Shown: piece after piece, positions 1 to 8,163 of the stretch
Layout of the letters: every line of letters begins with the position of its first letter
Position numbering within the stretch: the stretch's first letter is position 1
DNA from: an uncultured Rikenellaceae bacterium
GTDB taxonomy: Bacteria; Bacteroidota; Bacteroidia; Bacteroidales; Rikenellaceae
DNA: 26,595 bases
Assembly (NCBI GenBank): GCA_910588925.1
Contig: CAJURV010000023.1
Coordinates: forward strand, 1 to 26,595
Direction of reading: 5' to 3'
Made by a program: the position numbers and the translations under genes
Notes under the pieces: model-generated
What the model was told of the DNA's origin: nothing
Seen by the model: the letters and a program-made list of their open reading frames with translations, nothing else
Database searches by the model: none

Positions 1-9
1 AACGGGATC

Positions 10-175
10 GGCGATTTTTGTGGCTAAAAAGCGACGGAAGCAGCCCCACATTAACAGAAACCCGCGCACACAACCCGACAATTCATGCGTTCAGAGCCCG
101 AGTACATAACCGAATATCACGAAAACTTCCTACACGTACGCCACTAACCTATAAAATCCCTAACGCGTCCCCGAA
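10..175 (+). repeat. Dispersed repeat, copy A
   Basis: This stretch matches, with interruptions, the reverse complement of about 12640-12797. Long shared blocks include the start GGCGATTTTTGTGGCTAAAA, the following GCGACGGAAGCAGCCCCAC, and later CATAACCGAATATCACGAAA. One reading frame in both copies gives FRARVHNRISRKLP, but the frames diverge on both sides and no start, stop or length is shared. I therefore read it as a non-coding repeat and not a gene. Its left limit may lie outside the window. Confidence 0.75.
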
Positions 176-920
176 GGGGATGCAACCGCGCGAGCAACAC
201 AAAAACGTACCCAACAAAAACAAACGTAAACTAAAACGGAAACGCTAATAAATTTCCAACTACACTAAACACAACCGCAAAAGACAAGGCACAGAAAGCA
301 GCCTAACAACGAACAATAAAGAACGCCGCAAGGCGTATGAAGCCTCGAGCGAAGCGAGGGCAATCAAACACAACTTCCGCCGTTAAATCCCGAGGCACGA
401 GGGATGGCGGGCCGGAGCCTCCCCCAACGGAGGCCCGCGTAAGTTCCAGCAATCATTAGACCTTTCCGCTTAAATCACCGCTGGGAATCGAAAGAGCGTC
501 ACGTTTAAGCGGTCCCCCGCAGGCTCCGGCCCTGTGATGCCGTCAAAATAACGCTAAAAGAAACTTCCCAACGCACCATAATTATCATAAGGAATTGTCT
601 TTATCCCATCCGGAAGAAAAGCACAATCCCTTCAAGACAAAACGAACCCGAATCGTCCCGCCAACCGCCAACACTATAACATACACTTATTCCGAACGAA
701 GCAAAACCGTTGAACACTTCTCTCTTTCCCGCCCCCGAAAAATGAGAGGATCATCATACAATACAAACCTCTCCCGACGTAATCCCGCTTGCACAATTAG
801 TTATCTGTTCGCCGCGAGACCCATCCTCCGCAACGACACCAAGCAAGATACCACACCCGATATAACCCCGAACAAACTCTATACGATAACAAACACCCGC
901 ATTAGAGTGAAAATAAAAAA
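176..920. other. Gene-free region with a GC-rich foldable segment
   Basis: No open reading frame here has convincing coding character. The possible ORFs at 18-248 and 595-936 are low-complexity and rich in N, T, R and K, with no recognisable domain. A GC-rich segment at about 372-532 is described separately. Around it are small hairpins such as CCTCG/CGAGG near 342-358. The remaining bases are A/C-rich on the plus strand with nothing recognised. Confidence 0.6.
372..532. other. GC-rich foldable element, possible structured RNA
   Basis: The 11-base sequence GGGCCGGAGCC (409-419) has a perfect reverse complement GGCTCCGGCCC (522-532). Inside are GCCTCC/GGAGGC with a six-base loop (417-434) and a nine-base stem CCGCTTAAA (466-474) with TTTAAGCGG (504-512). 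AACTT (372-376) can also pair with AAGTT (441-445), which competes with the outer pairing. Base composition differs from the A-rich flanks. No promoter was recognised and the strand is not determined. It may be a structured RNA or a palindromic intergenic repeat. Confidence 0.35.
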
Positions 921-944
921 GCGGCACCCCATATAGGATGCCGC
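921..944 (-). terminator. Terminator of the rplU-rpmA operon
   Basis: GCGGCA (921-926) pairs with TGCCGC (939-944). On the minus strand the stem is followed by a T-rich run (complement of 911-920). It lies 24 bases beyond the rpmA stop, as expected for an intrinsic terminator. Confidence 0.8.
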
Positions 945-967
945 CTTTCGCTTATCTCTTCTCCGGA

Positions 968-1228
968 TTATTCAGCCAAAGGAAGAATAGATACGAATGA
1001 TTTGCCGCCCGTCTTCTTCTTGAACGAGACGGTACCGTCGATAAGGGCGAAAAGAGTGTGATCCTTACCCATACCTACGTTTTCGCCGGGGTTATGAACA
1101 GTGCCGCGCTGACGCACTATAATGTTGCCAGCTTTAGCGAACTGACCGCCGAAAAGCTTGACACCCAGACGCTTGCTTTCAGACTCACGGCCGTTCTTTG
1201 AACTACCTACACCTTTCTTGTGTGCCAT
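968..1228 (-). CDS. rpmA: 50S ribosomal protein L27
   Basis: This 86-residue protein begins MAHKKGVGSSKNGRESESKR and carries GVKLFGGQ and the N-terminal AHKKGxGSSKNGRDS-type signature of bacterial L27. L27 is a component of the large ribosomal subunit near the peptidyl-transferase centre, where its N-terminal tail contacts tRNA. The tail starts directly with MAHKKG, so there is no sign of the N-terminal extension that is cleaved in Firmicutes. Length is normal for the family. It follows rplU by 20 bases on the same strand and ends before a clear intrinsic terminator, so the two genes form an operon. No anomaly is visible. Confidence 0.98.
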   Translation of the reverse strand: MAHKKGVGSSKNGRESESKRLGVKLFGGQFAKAGNIIVRQRGTVHNPGENVGMGKDHTLFALIDGTVSFKKKTGGKSFVSILPLAE

Positions 1229-1248
1229 TTTCTAAAACTGTCTTTAAA

Positions 1249-1560
1249 TTAACCTACGATTTCTTCAATGGCTATCTGAGTAAGATACTGGCGGTGGCCG
1301 TTCTTAACTTTGTAGCCTTTTCTCCTTTTCTTCTTGAAGACGATTACTTTATCGTCTTTAAGGTGACGGAGAATTTTCGCTTTTACCTGAGCACCTTCTA
1401 CCACAGGTGTGCCCACTTTAACCTGACCGTCGTTGTCCACAAGCAGGATTTTATCGAAGCTCAAAGACGAACCTTCTTCGCCTTCAAGACGGTGAACATA
1501 GAGCTTACGATCTTTTTCAACCTTGAACTGTTGACCTGCAATTTCTACGATTGCGTACAT
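1249..1560 (-). CDS. rplU: 50S ribosomal protein L21
   Basis: This 103-residue protein begins MYAIVEIAGQQFKVEKDRKL, the standard start of L21 (YAIVExGGKQYKV in other bacteria). It ends with KRRKGYKVKNGHRQYLTQI, which matches the conserved C-terminal KRRKxYxxxxGHRQxxTxxxI signature. L21 binds 23S rRNA in the large subunit. Length is typical. It is the first gene of a two-gene operon with rpmA, the almost universal pairing. A good Bacteroidetes-type promoter lies just upstream, with its -7 box about 35 bases before the ATG. Confidence 0.98.
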   Translation of the reverse strand: MYAIVEIAGQQFKVEKDRKLYVHRLEGEEGSSLSFDKILLVDNDGQVKVGTPVVEGAQVKAKILRHLKDDKVIVFKKKRRKGYKVKNGHRQYLTQIAIEEIVG

Positions 1561-1594
1561 TTAATCTATTTAAATGATTTTGTTTTCCAGACTG

Positions 1595-1624
1595 CAAAGA
1601 TAGATATAATTTCGGAACCGCAAA
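1595..1624 (-). promoter_or_regulatory. Promoter of rplU-rpmA
   Basis: On the minus strand TTTG (complement of 1621-1624) is followed after 18 bases by TATCTTTG (complement of 1595-1602). This fits the Bacteroidetes sigma factor consensus TTTG / TAnnTTTG. The start of rplU lies about 35 bases downstream. Confidence 0.75.
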
Positions 1625-1658
1625 ACTTTTATCGCTTTTATTTCACGTAATTAATATC

Positions 1659-1666
1659 TACTTTTG
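1659..1666 (+). promoter_or_regulatory. Likely -7 box for manA
   Basis: TACTTTTG fits TAnnTTTG and lies 29 bases before the manA ATG. No clear -33 TTTG is seen at the expected distance, so the assignment is moderate. Confidence 0.45.
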
Positions 1667-1695
1667 AGGCCTGAACAGGTTAATTCACGTTATCT

Positions 1696-2676
1696 ATGCT
1701 TTATCCTTTGAAGTTCAAGCCTCTTCTCAAAGAGAGGATATGGGGCGGTTCGCGTATGAGGTCCGTTTTGGGCAAGAGGCTTCCGTCCGGCAAGAAGATA
1801 GGCGAGAGCTGGGAGCTTTCGGGCGTCGAGGGCGATCTATCGGTAGTTGCCAACGGTTATCTGGCCGGCAACGACATAGAGGAGCTCATCGAGGTGTATA
1901 TGGGCGACTTGGTCGGCGACACCGTCTATGAGAAGTTCGGCGTAGAGTTCCCGTTACTGATAAAATTCATAGATGCCGCCGAGGCTCTATCCATACAGGT
2001 ACACCCTGACGATGCGTTGGCCGCCGAACGCCACAACGCCTACGGCAAGACGGAAATGTGGTACGTTATCGACAGCGACGCCGACGCAAACATATATCTC
2101 GGATTCAACCGCGATGTAAGCCGCGAGGAGTACCTCGATTCGGTAGAAGCCGGCACGCTTTCCGATATGCTTACCCGCGTAGACGTAAAACCCGGAAACA
2201 CCTACTTCATCCCAGCGGGAACAATACATTCCATAGGCGGCGGAGTGATGGTCCTCGAGATACAGCAGACCTCCGACATAACCTACCGCGTATTCGACTG
2301 GAACCGTACAGACAAGGATGGCAACAGCCGCGAGCTCCATACCGATCTGGCCGTAGACGCTATGGATTTCCACCGCAGCGACGACCTCGACATCACCGTA
2401 GCCCCCAAACCGCACGAAGCCGTACCTATGCAGAGCTGCGACTATTTCGCCTCATCGCTTCTGTCGGTCGACGGAACGATGGTACGCCCGTACGTGGAGC
2501 TCGACTCGTTCGTCATATACGTATGTGTCGACGGCTCTGCCGATATGATATGGGACGGCGGTCGAGAAAAGATCGCAAAAGGCGAAACGGTGCTGATACC
2601 CGCCGAAATGGACGAGATAACTATAGAGGGCAAGGCCCGTATAATAGAGGTATATATCCCGGGAAAAGAGGAGTAA
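1696..2676 (+). CDS. manA: Class I mannose-6-phosphate isomerase
   Basis: This 326-residue protein belongs to the short, Bacillus-type branch of type I phosphomannose isomerases. These zinc enzymes interconvert mannose 6-phosphate and fructose 6-phosphate, feeding mannose into glycolysis or supplying GDP-mannose synthesis. The N-terminus has the typical PLKFKPLLKERIWGG. Expected zinc ligands are Q101 and H103 in SIQVHPDD, E120 in GKTEMWYV, and H178 in IPAGTIHSIGGG. The active-site arginine is R198 in ITYRVFDWNR. The C-terminal cupin half is more divergent. It is divergent from rplU and is followed by a strong stem-loop. It seems to be transcribed alone. Confidence 0.93.
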   Translation: MLYPLKFKPLLKERIWGGSRMRSVLGKRLPSGKKIGESWELSGVEGDLSVVANGYLAGNDIEELIEVYMGDLVGDTVYEKFGVEFPLLIKFIDAAEALSIQVHPDDALAAERHNAYGKTEMWYVIDSDADANIYLGFNRDVSREEYLDSVEAGTLSDMLTRVDVKPGNTYFIPAGTIHSIGGGVMVLEIQQTSDITYRVFDWNRTDKDGNSRELHTDLAVDAMDFHRSDDLDITVAPKPHEAVPMQSCDYFASSLLSVDGTMVRPYVELDSFVIYVCVDGSADMIWDGGREKIAKGETVLIPAEMDEITIEGKARIIEVYIPGKEE

Positions 2677-2694
2677 AAGAACCTCTGAATATAT

Positions 2695-2733
2695 ATAAGG
2701 CATACTGAAGAAATACTATTCAGTATGCCTTAT
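2695..2733 (+). terminator. Stem-loop terminator after manA
   Basis: ATAAGGCATACTGAA (2695-2709) and TTCAGTATGCCTTAT (2719-2733) form a perfect 15-base stem with a 9-base loop. It begins 18 bases after the manA stop. The trailing T run is weak, but it lies between manA and the convergent propeller operon and could end transcription from both sides. Confidence 0.65.
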
Positions 2734-2974
2734 CTATAAAAAGTAACGCCTAAACAGACAAAATATTTTACACGCTCCATTAGGGAGAATTTATTTCCCA
2801 TTCCCATACATTTGCCGCCGAAATCAAATCAACCCCGATGATAATATACGTTCGATAGGCAGGTTTAAAGGAACCGATGCCGCAATAAAACAAGCATTCA
2901 GGTTTCCCCTATCCCTTTTGGGGGCACTTTCGATCGTTTATCATGAGTATTATAGCAAGCGGCATTTCGTACCG

Positions 2975-3322
2975 CTATCCCAACCGACAACCGTTATTCT
3001 CAGACTTAAATCTCTCCGTGCCGTTTCCTCCCCTCAAACATTCTCCGTACCTTTTATTGCCGTCGAGCGAATATAAGGCCCATGTGTCAGCCTTGCTTAT
3101 AATCAGCAATGAGTCCAAAACCTTTACTTCTCTTATTCCTATCTCCTCGCAGTTGAAGTTCCCTATCTTCTGCAGCTCGCTGATAGTGGTCGGGAATCCT
3201 CTTACAAATTCGGGTTTTCCGATGCTCATGGTTTTGCCGTCACCCTTGCACGATGCAAGTATCGGCACTATGAACAATGCCGATACTATAGTTTTGATTG
3301 TTTTGTTCAGATATGTTTTCAT
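2975..3322 (-). pseudogene. Truncated beta-propeller lipoprotein (fifth tandem copy)
   Basis: This is the last copy of the tandem propeller family, with only about 100 of about 365 residues left. It starts MKTYLNKTIKTIV at the TGATG overlap with the preceding gene, has the lipobox ILASC, and stays in register to YGECLRGGNG. Full copies read YGECLRVGNGPGEF there. After that, near 3000-3030, small indels shift the frame, similarity to the family stops and a stop follows at 2975. Its residues from MSIGKPEFVRGFPTTISE to LLIISKAD are the same as in the 4425-5528 copy, although that is not its nearest neighbour. A short lipoprotein could still be made, but the propeller is gone. Confidence 0.75.
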
Positions 3323-4425
3323 CAGCTTTTCAGACATTTCACTATCTCTGTGGCATCGTAGGCTATCAGCTTGTCGTTCTGACTGTCGATGACATACATT
3401 ATGTTGCTGACAAAGTCTATGTCGAACGAAGATATACGATAAGGAAGCTCTACCAGACATTTGGGATTGCCCTCCCAGTCGAAGAACTGTATCTGAATAT
3501 CGTTGGATTGCAGTGTCTGGCGCTCAAATTCCGTGGCGCCGGAATATGCCGCGCCGAAGCCCTCGTCCCATGCCGATGCCGTTACATAACAATTTTTGAA
3601 TTCAAAAAAGTCCTTTTTCTCAATCTTCGAGATATCGTCGAGCCGTTTGCCTACACATATCGTCTTGCCCTCGGTGCCGTCTCCTGAGATGATGTTTATC
3701 TGATTTAGAAAAACCATTGCCTCCATGAACTTGTCAGCGGCGGCGTTATAGTAGGTAATCCGCGAAAGAATATTCATATCCGCCTGTCGGCTGATGGTTA
3801 TCTCGTCTATGCCTTTAGTCACCGACATCTGACGCAGAGAGTCCCCATCGTACAGCATTCTTTTGGTATTTGTACAGCTGTTGTCGTATTGATATGCGAA
3901 GATTTTCTCCTCCCCATAAACTATTGCCGGCATTGCCCCTATGATGAGGTTTGTCTCCATCAAAGGATAGGGATTGCGGTTGTTCCCGGCCAAAAAATCC
4001 GAGATATTGAACTCCAAAATAAGCCCTTTAAACGTATCTGCGGCATATACGAACAGAGAGTCGTTATCTTTGAAGAAGTAGCACCAGTTGATGTCTGGAA
4101 GATAGTGTGTAAACTCCCCCGGGCCGTTCCCTACCCTCAGGCATTCGCCGTACTTTTTCCTGCCGTCGAGCGAATATAAGGCCCATGTGTTGTTGGTTTT
4201 CTCTATAATCAATAGCGAATCTATAACCTTCACCTTTCTTATGCCCATATCGTCGCAGTTGAAACCTTCAACCGCTTTCAACTGTATCGTTCTGGGGAAT
4301 CCGCTCACAAACTCAGGCTCTCCTATGCTAAGAACCTTACCGTCACCCGTGCACGATGCAAGTAACGGCATTATGAACAATGCCGTTACTATGGTTTTGA
4401 TTGTTTTGTTCAGATATGTTTTCAT
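3322..4425 (-). CDS. 6-bladed beta-propeller lipoprotein, copy 4
   Basis: This 367-residue lipoprotein has a signal peptide of about 24 residues and the lipobox LLASC, with the lipidated cysteine at about residue 25. The mature part resembles the TolB-like/NHL-like 6-bladed beta-propellers that Bacteroidales encode in large paralogous sets. Typical pieces are VKVIDSLLII, WALYSLDGRKKYGECLRVGNGPGEF, DNDSLFVYA, IQFFDWEGNPKCLVEL and the last blade IMYVIDSQNDKLIAYD. The start is set at MKTYLN, where ATG overlaps the TGA of the gene before it; an alternative ATG lies 15 bases upstream. The function of this family is not known. A surface or periplasmic binding role is inferred from the fold and lipid anchor. 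Confidence 0.85.
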   Translation of the reverse strand: MKTYLNKTIKTIVTALFIMPLLASCTGDGKVLSIGEPEFVSGFPRTIQLKAVEGFNCDDMGIRKVKVIDSLLIIEKTNNTWALYSLDGRKKYGECLRVGNGPGEFTHYLPDINWCYFFKDNDSLFVYAADTFKGLILEFNISDFLAGNNRNPYPLMETNLIIGAMPAIVYGEEKIFAYQYDNSCTNTKRMLYDGDSLRQMSVTKGIDEITISRQADMNILSRITYYNAAADKFMEAMVFLNQINIISGDGTEGKTICVGKRLDDISKIEKKDFFEFKNCYVTASAWDEGFGAAYSGATEFERQTLQSNDIQIQFFDWEGNPKCLVELPYRISSFDIDFVSNIMYVIDSQNDKLIAYDATEIVKCLKS

Positions 4426-5528
4426 CAGCTTTTCAGACATTTCACTATCTCTGTGGCATCGTAGGCTATCAGTTTGTCATCGGTAGTATTGAGCACGTAC
4501 ATCACTTTGTTTTCAAAGTCTATATCGAACGAGTATGTCTGATAAGGTAGTTCAACCAAGCATCTGGGGTTACCCTCCCAGTCGAAGAACTGGATTTGAA
4601 GTTCGTCGGAGATATGTAACCGGGGGTCATATTCCGTAGCGCCGGAATATACCGCACCGAAGCCCTCGTCCCAAGCCGAGACACATTTGTAGGCTCTTAT
4701 CCATGAAGCGTAATCCTCTCCTTCGATCTTAGAGATATCGTCGAGCCGCTTGCCTACGCATATCGTCTTGCCCTCGGTGCCGTCCCCGGAGATGATGTTT
4801 ATCTGGTTGAGATAGGCCATAACCTCCACGAACTTATCGGCGGCGGCATTATAACAAGTGCCTCGAGAGAGAATGTTCATGTCTATCTGTCTACCGAGGG
4901 TTGTCTTGTCTATGCCTTGTGTTACTGGCATCTGGCGCAGAGTGTCGCCCTCGTACATCATTCTTTTGATGTTGGTGTAGTTGTAGTTTGGCTGATAGAC
5001 GAGAATCTTCTCTTTGCCGTAGATTATTGCCGGCAGTGCGCCAGAAATAAGGTCGGTCTCTATCACAGGATAGGGGGCGCGCCTGGCCCCGGATAAAAAT
5101 TCCGATATATTAAGACCCAAAACATGGCCCTTTGATGCATTTGCTGCATATACGAAGAGGGAGTCGTTATCTTTGAAAAAATGGCACCAACTGGTATTCG
5201 GGATATATTGTACAAACTCTCCCGGGCCGTTGCCTATCCTTAAGAACTCGCCGTATTTATGTTTGCCGTCGAGCGAATATAAGGCCCATATGTCAGCCTT
5301 GCTTATAATCAGCAATGAGTCCAAAACCTTTACTTCTCTTATTCCTATCTCCTCGCAGTTGAAGTTCCCTATCTTCTGCAGCTCGCTGATAGTGGTCGGG
5401 AATCCTCTTACAAATTCGGGTTTTCCGATGCTCATGGTTTTGCCGTCACCCTTGCAGGATGCAAGTATCGGCATTATGAACAATGCCGATACTATGGTTT
5501 TAATGGTTTTATTCATATATGTTTTCAT
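4425..5528 (-). CDS. 6-bladed beta-propeller lipoprotein, copy 3
   Basis: This 367-residue protein has the same plan as its neighbours: MKTYMNKTIKTIVSALF signal, lipobox ILASC, then a propeller. It differs from the next copy mainly in the middle blades (for example FVQYIPNTSWCHFF, and a diverged block at about residues 280-310). The C-terminal IVKCLKS and adjoining codons are identical in all complete copies. Its N-terminal block MSIGKPEFVRGFPTTISE is shared with the truncated copy, whereas copies 2 and 4 have VLSIGKPEF or VLSIGEPEF. This mosaic pattern points to exchange between copies. It is in an operon with one-base TGATG overlaps at both ends, consistent with coupled translation. Confidence 0.85.
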   Translation of the reverse strand: MKTYMNKTIKTIVSALFIMPILASCKGDGKTMSIGKPEFVRGFPTTISELQKIGNFNCEEIGIREVKVLDSLLIISKADIWALYSLDGKHKYGEFLRIGNGPGEFVQYIPNTSWCHFFKDNDSLFVYAANASKGHVLGLNISEFLSGARRAPYPVIETDLISGALPAIIYGKEKILVYQPNYNYTNIKRMMYEGDTLRQMPVTQGIDKTTLGRQIDMNILSRGTCYNAAADKFVEVMAYLNQINIISGDGTEGKTICVGKRLDDISKIEGEDYASWIRAYKCVSAWDEGFGAVYSGATEYDPRLHISDELQIQFFDWEGNPRCLVELPYQTYSFDIDFENKVMYVLNTTDDKLIAYDATEIVKCLKS

Positions 5529-6622
5529 CAGCTTTTCAGACACTTCACTATCTCGGTGGCATCGTAGGCTATCAGCTTGTCATTTTGGCTGTCTACGACA
5601 TACATTATGTTGTTTGTAAAATCGATGTCGAACGAGTCTGTATAATAAGGCAGCTCTACCAAGCACTTAGGGTTGCCCTCCCAGTCGAAGAATTGGATCT
5701 GAATACCTTTGTCCTTATTGTCAGGGGCCATATAATTGAATCCGAAGTAGACGGCACCGAAGCCATCCTCCCACGCTAAGGCTGTTATATAACATGCCTC
5801 GAACTCCAGCAAGCTCTTTTTCTCGAGAATTTCAATGTCGTCGAGTTTTTTCCCTACGCAAATAGTCTTACCCTCGATGCCGTCTCCGGAGATTATGTTC
5901 ATCTGATTGAGAAAGGTCATGGCCTCAACAAACTTGTCGGCGGCGGCGTTATAGCATGTTCCCCGTGAAAGTATATTCATATCGGCCTGCCCGCTGAGAG
6001 TTATCCCGTCTATGCCTTTGGTTACTGGCATCTGACGCAGAGTATCACCCTCGTACAGCATCCTTTGAACGTTTGTATAATTGTGGTTATACTGATATAC
6101 GAGAATTTTATCCTTGCCGTAGACTATTGCCGGCATTGCATCTTGTATGAGGTTGGTCTCCACAACAGAATGTGGGATACGACTGTTGCCAGACAAAATA
6201 TCCGAGATGTTGAATTCCCAAACGAGCCCCTTATATGTATCTGCGGCATGCACGAACATAGAGTCGTTCTCGGTGAAGAAATGACATCGGCTCGGCAAAG
6301 GGATATCTGCAAACTCTCCCGGACCGTTTCCTACTCTCATGCACTCGCCGTACTTTTTACTTCCGTCGAGAGAATATACAGACCAAGTATCCGCCTTGCT
6401 TATAATAAGTAGAGAGTCTACAACTTTTAAATCTCTAAACCCTATCTCGTTGCAGTTAAAGCCATCTATTTCTTTTAACTGTATCGTTTTGGGAAATTCG
6501 CGAATGAATTCGGGTTTTCCTATGCTTAAGACCTTGCCATCCCCTTTGCAGGATACAAGTATCGGCATTATGAACAATGCCGATACTATGGTTTTGATTG
6601 TTTTGTTCAGATATGTTTTCAT
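5528..6622 (-). CDS. 6-bladed beta-propeller lipoprotein, copy 2
   Basis: This 364-residue lipoprotein has the lipobox ILVSC. It shares the family landmarks (DSLLIISKADTWSVYSLDG, GNGPGEF, GKTICVGKKLDDI, IQFFDWEGNPKCLVELPY, IMYVVDSQNDKLIAYD). It is slightly shorter than copies 3 and 4 around the GPGEFADIPLPSRCHFF segment. The blade around residues 275-305 (YITALAWEDGFGAVYFGF) differs most from the other copies. The start is placed at MKTYLN, overlapping the upstream stop. Role not known. Confidence 0.85.
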   Translation of the reverse strand: MKTYLNKTIKTIVSALFIMPILVSCKGDGKVLSIGKPEFIREFPKTIQLKEIDGFNCNEIGFRDLKVVDSLLIISKADTWSVYSLDGSKKYGECMRVGNGPGEFADIPLPSRCHFFTENDSMFVHAADTYKGLVWEFNISDILSGNSRIPHSVVETNLIQDAMPAIVYGKDKILVYQYNHNYTNVQRMLYEGDTLRQMPVTKGIDGITLSGQADMNILSRGTCYNAAADKFVEAMTFLNQMNIISGDGIEGKTICVGKKLDDIEILEKKSLLEFEACYITALAWEDGFGAVYFGFNYMAPDNKDKGIQIQFFDWEGNPKCLVELPYYTDSFDIDFTNNIMYVVDSQNDKLIAYDATEIVKCLKS

Positions 6623-7710
6623 CAGCTTTTCAGACATTTCACTATCTCTGTGGCATCGTAGGCTATCAGTTTGTCGTTCTGACTGTCGATGACATACATT
6701 ATGTTGCCGGCAAAGTCGATGTCGAAAGAGGATATCTGATAAGGTAACTCAACAAGACATTTTGGATTGCCCACCCAATCGAAGAATTGAATCTGGGTGT
6801 CGTTGGAGAGGTGTTGCTGGTACAATAATTCAATAGCGCCTGAATATGCCGCACCGAAGCCCTCATCCCATGCCGATGCCGTTACGTAGCAATTTCTTAA
6901 CTCAAAATAGTCCTTTTTTTCAAGTTTAGAGATGTCGTCGAGCCGTTTGCCTACGCAGATAGTCTTGCCTTTGGAGCCATCTCCAGAGATTGTGTTTATT
7001 TGATTTAGGAAGACCATTGCTTCGACGAACTTGTCGGCGGCGGCGTTGTAGCATGTGATTCGCGAAAGGATGTTCATATCCGCCTGCCCGCTGAGGGTTA
7101 TTTGGTCTATTCCGTGGGTTACTGGCATCTGACGCAGAGTGTCACCCTCATACATCATCCTTTTGATTTTGGTGTAGTTGTATTCCGGCTGATAGACGAG
7201 GATTTTATCTTTGCCGTAAGGGATTGCAGGTATCGCGTTCATAATAAGGTCGGTCTCTATCACAGGATGCGGTGTGTTATTTACACCTGCCAAAAGCTCC
7301 GAGACATTAAAGCCCAAAACATGTGCTCTGTATGTGTCTGAAGCATATACGAACAGAGAGTCGTTCTCTTTGAAGAAATAGCACCAGTTGGTGCTTGGAA
7401 GATAGTGTGTAAACTCTCCGGGACCGTTTCCTACCCTCATGCACTTGCCGTACTTTTTGTTGCCGTCGAGCGAATATACGGTCCAAGTATCTGCTTTACT
7501 TATAATGAGTAGTGAATCGACAACCTTTACATCACTCAAACCCATCTCGTCGCAGTTGAAGTTTTCAATCTCTTTCAGCTGTAGCGTTTTTGGAAATCCG
7601 CTTACAAACTCCGGCTCTCCTATGCTCAACACCTTGCCGTCCCCCTTGCACGATGCAAGTAACGGCATTATAAACAATGCCGTTACTATGATATTAATGA
7701 ATTTTCTCAT
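6622..7710 (-). CDS. 6-bladed beta-propeller lipoprotein, copy 1
   Basis: This 362-residue protein is the first propeller of the tandem set. Its N-terminus is MRKFINIIVTALFIMPLLASC, lipobox LLASC with C21, and differs from the MKTYLNKTIK start shared by the downstream copies. The later copies probably arose by duplication that carried the 3' end of one gene into the start of the next. The mature part follows the family pattern through GPGEFTHYLPSTNWCYFF to NDKLIAYDATEIVKCLKS. It begins 11 bases after the stop of the NVEALA-like gene, so both are on one transcript. Bacteroidales often place such propellers next to NVEALA proteins, but what the pair does is not established. Confidence 0.85.
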   Translation of the reverse strand: MRKFINIIVTALFIMPLLASCKGDGKVLSIGEPEFVSGFPKTLQLKEIENFNCDEMGLSDVKVVDSLLIISKADTWTVYSLDGNKKYGKCMRVGNGPGEFTHYLPSTNWCYFFKENDSLFVYASDTYRAHVLGFNVSELLAGVNNTPHPVIETDLIMNAIPAIPYGKDKILVYQPEYNYTKIKRMMYEGDTLRQMPVTHGIDQITLSGQADMNILSRITCYNAAADKFVEAMVFLNQINTISGDGSKGKTICVGKRLDDISKLEKKDYFELRNCYVTASAWDEGFGAAYSGAIELLYQQHLSNDTQIQFFDWVGNPKCLVELPYQISSFDIDFAGNIMYVIDSQNDKLIAYDATEIVKCLKS

Positions 7711-7721
7711 TAAGGTTACAT

Positions 7722-7997
7722 TTAATTACATTTCCCGGTTCCACTGAAAAAACTAGGTTCCCCATTAACAATGGTACAATCACCACAATATCGAACCCAC
7801 TTGCCCTTAGCAGTGGTGATTGAATTGTAGCAAGTTCCGTCATCAGTTCCCGGATCATCATCCGTCGAAAGCACCTCAATGGAAGCGAGCTGAATTTCGC
7901 TCAAACCTTTGTTCTGATTGCTTTTGCTGAACGCATAAGTCAAGCTGGCCATACCAACGGTTGCAACTAAAGTTGCGATAAAGAAGAGCTTCTTCAT
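7722..7997 (-). CDS. NVEALA-like small secreted protein
   Basis: This 91-residue protein begins MKKLFFIATLVATVGMASLT, a signal-type N-terminus. It is followed by KGLSEIQLASIEVLS, which aligns with the LSDLALANVEALA-type motif of NVEALA proteins. The C-terminal 45 residues are acidic and then carry four cysteines (56, 71, 74, 90), including CGDC, which could form two disulfides. It is the first gene of the operon with the propellers. Family members are small exported Bacteroidales proteins of unknown function; a precursor peptide processed after the motif is an inference. The match is by motif position, since the exact letters NVEALA are absent here. Confidence 0.7.
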   Translation of the reverse strand: MKKLFFIATLVATVGMASLTYAFSKSNQNKGLSEIQLASIEVLSTDDDPGTDDGTCYNSITTAKGKWVRYCGDCTIVNGEPSFFSGTGKCN

Positions 7998-8133
7998 GGT
8001 TAAAAAATTTAGATGTTATTAATATGCCCGTAAACAGCGAGTCTTCGGGACGTTTATCTAAAAAATATTTCCGACAATAAATTCGGGTACCGTTAAAACT
8101 TACGCGTCTAAACTCTGTCGAATAACATCACTA

Positions 8134-8163
8134 CAAATATAACATAAAAATTTAAAAAACAAA
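8134..8163 (-). promoter_or_regulatory. Promoter of the NVEALA-propeller operon
   Basis: On the minus strand TTTG (complement of 8160-8163) is followed after 18 bases by TATATTTG (complement of 8134-8141), a close fit to the Bacteroidetes consensus. It implies a leader of about 130 bases before the ATG at 7997. No obvious attenuator hairpin was seen in the leader. Confidence 0.7.

Noticed and set aside
18..936. Short plus-strand ORFs at 18-248 and 595-936 as genes
   Set aside because: The first is part of a repeat whose frames are not conserved in copy B; the second is low-complexity without start signal, domain or partner.
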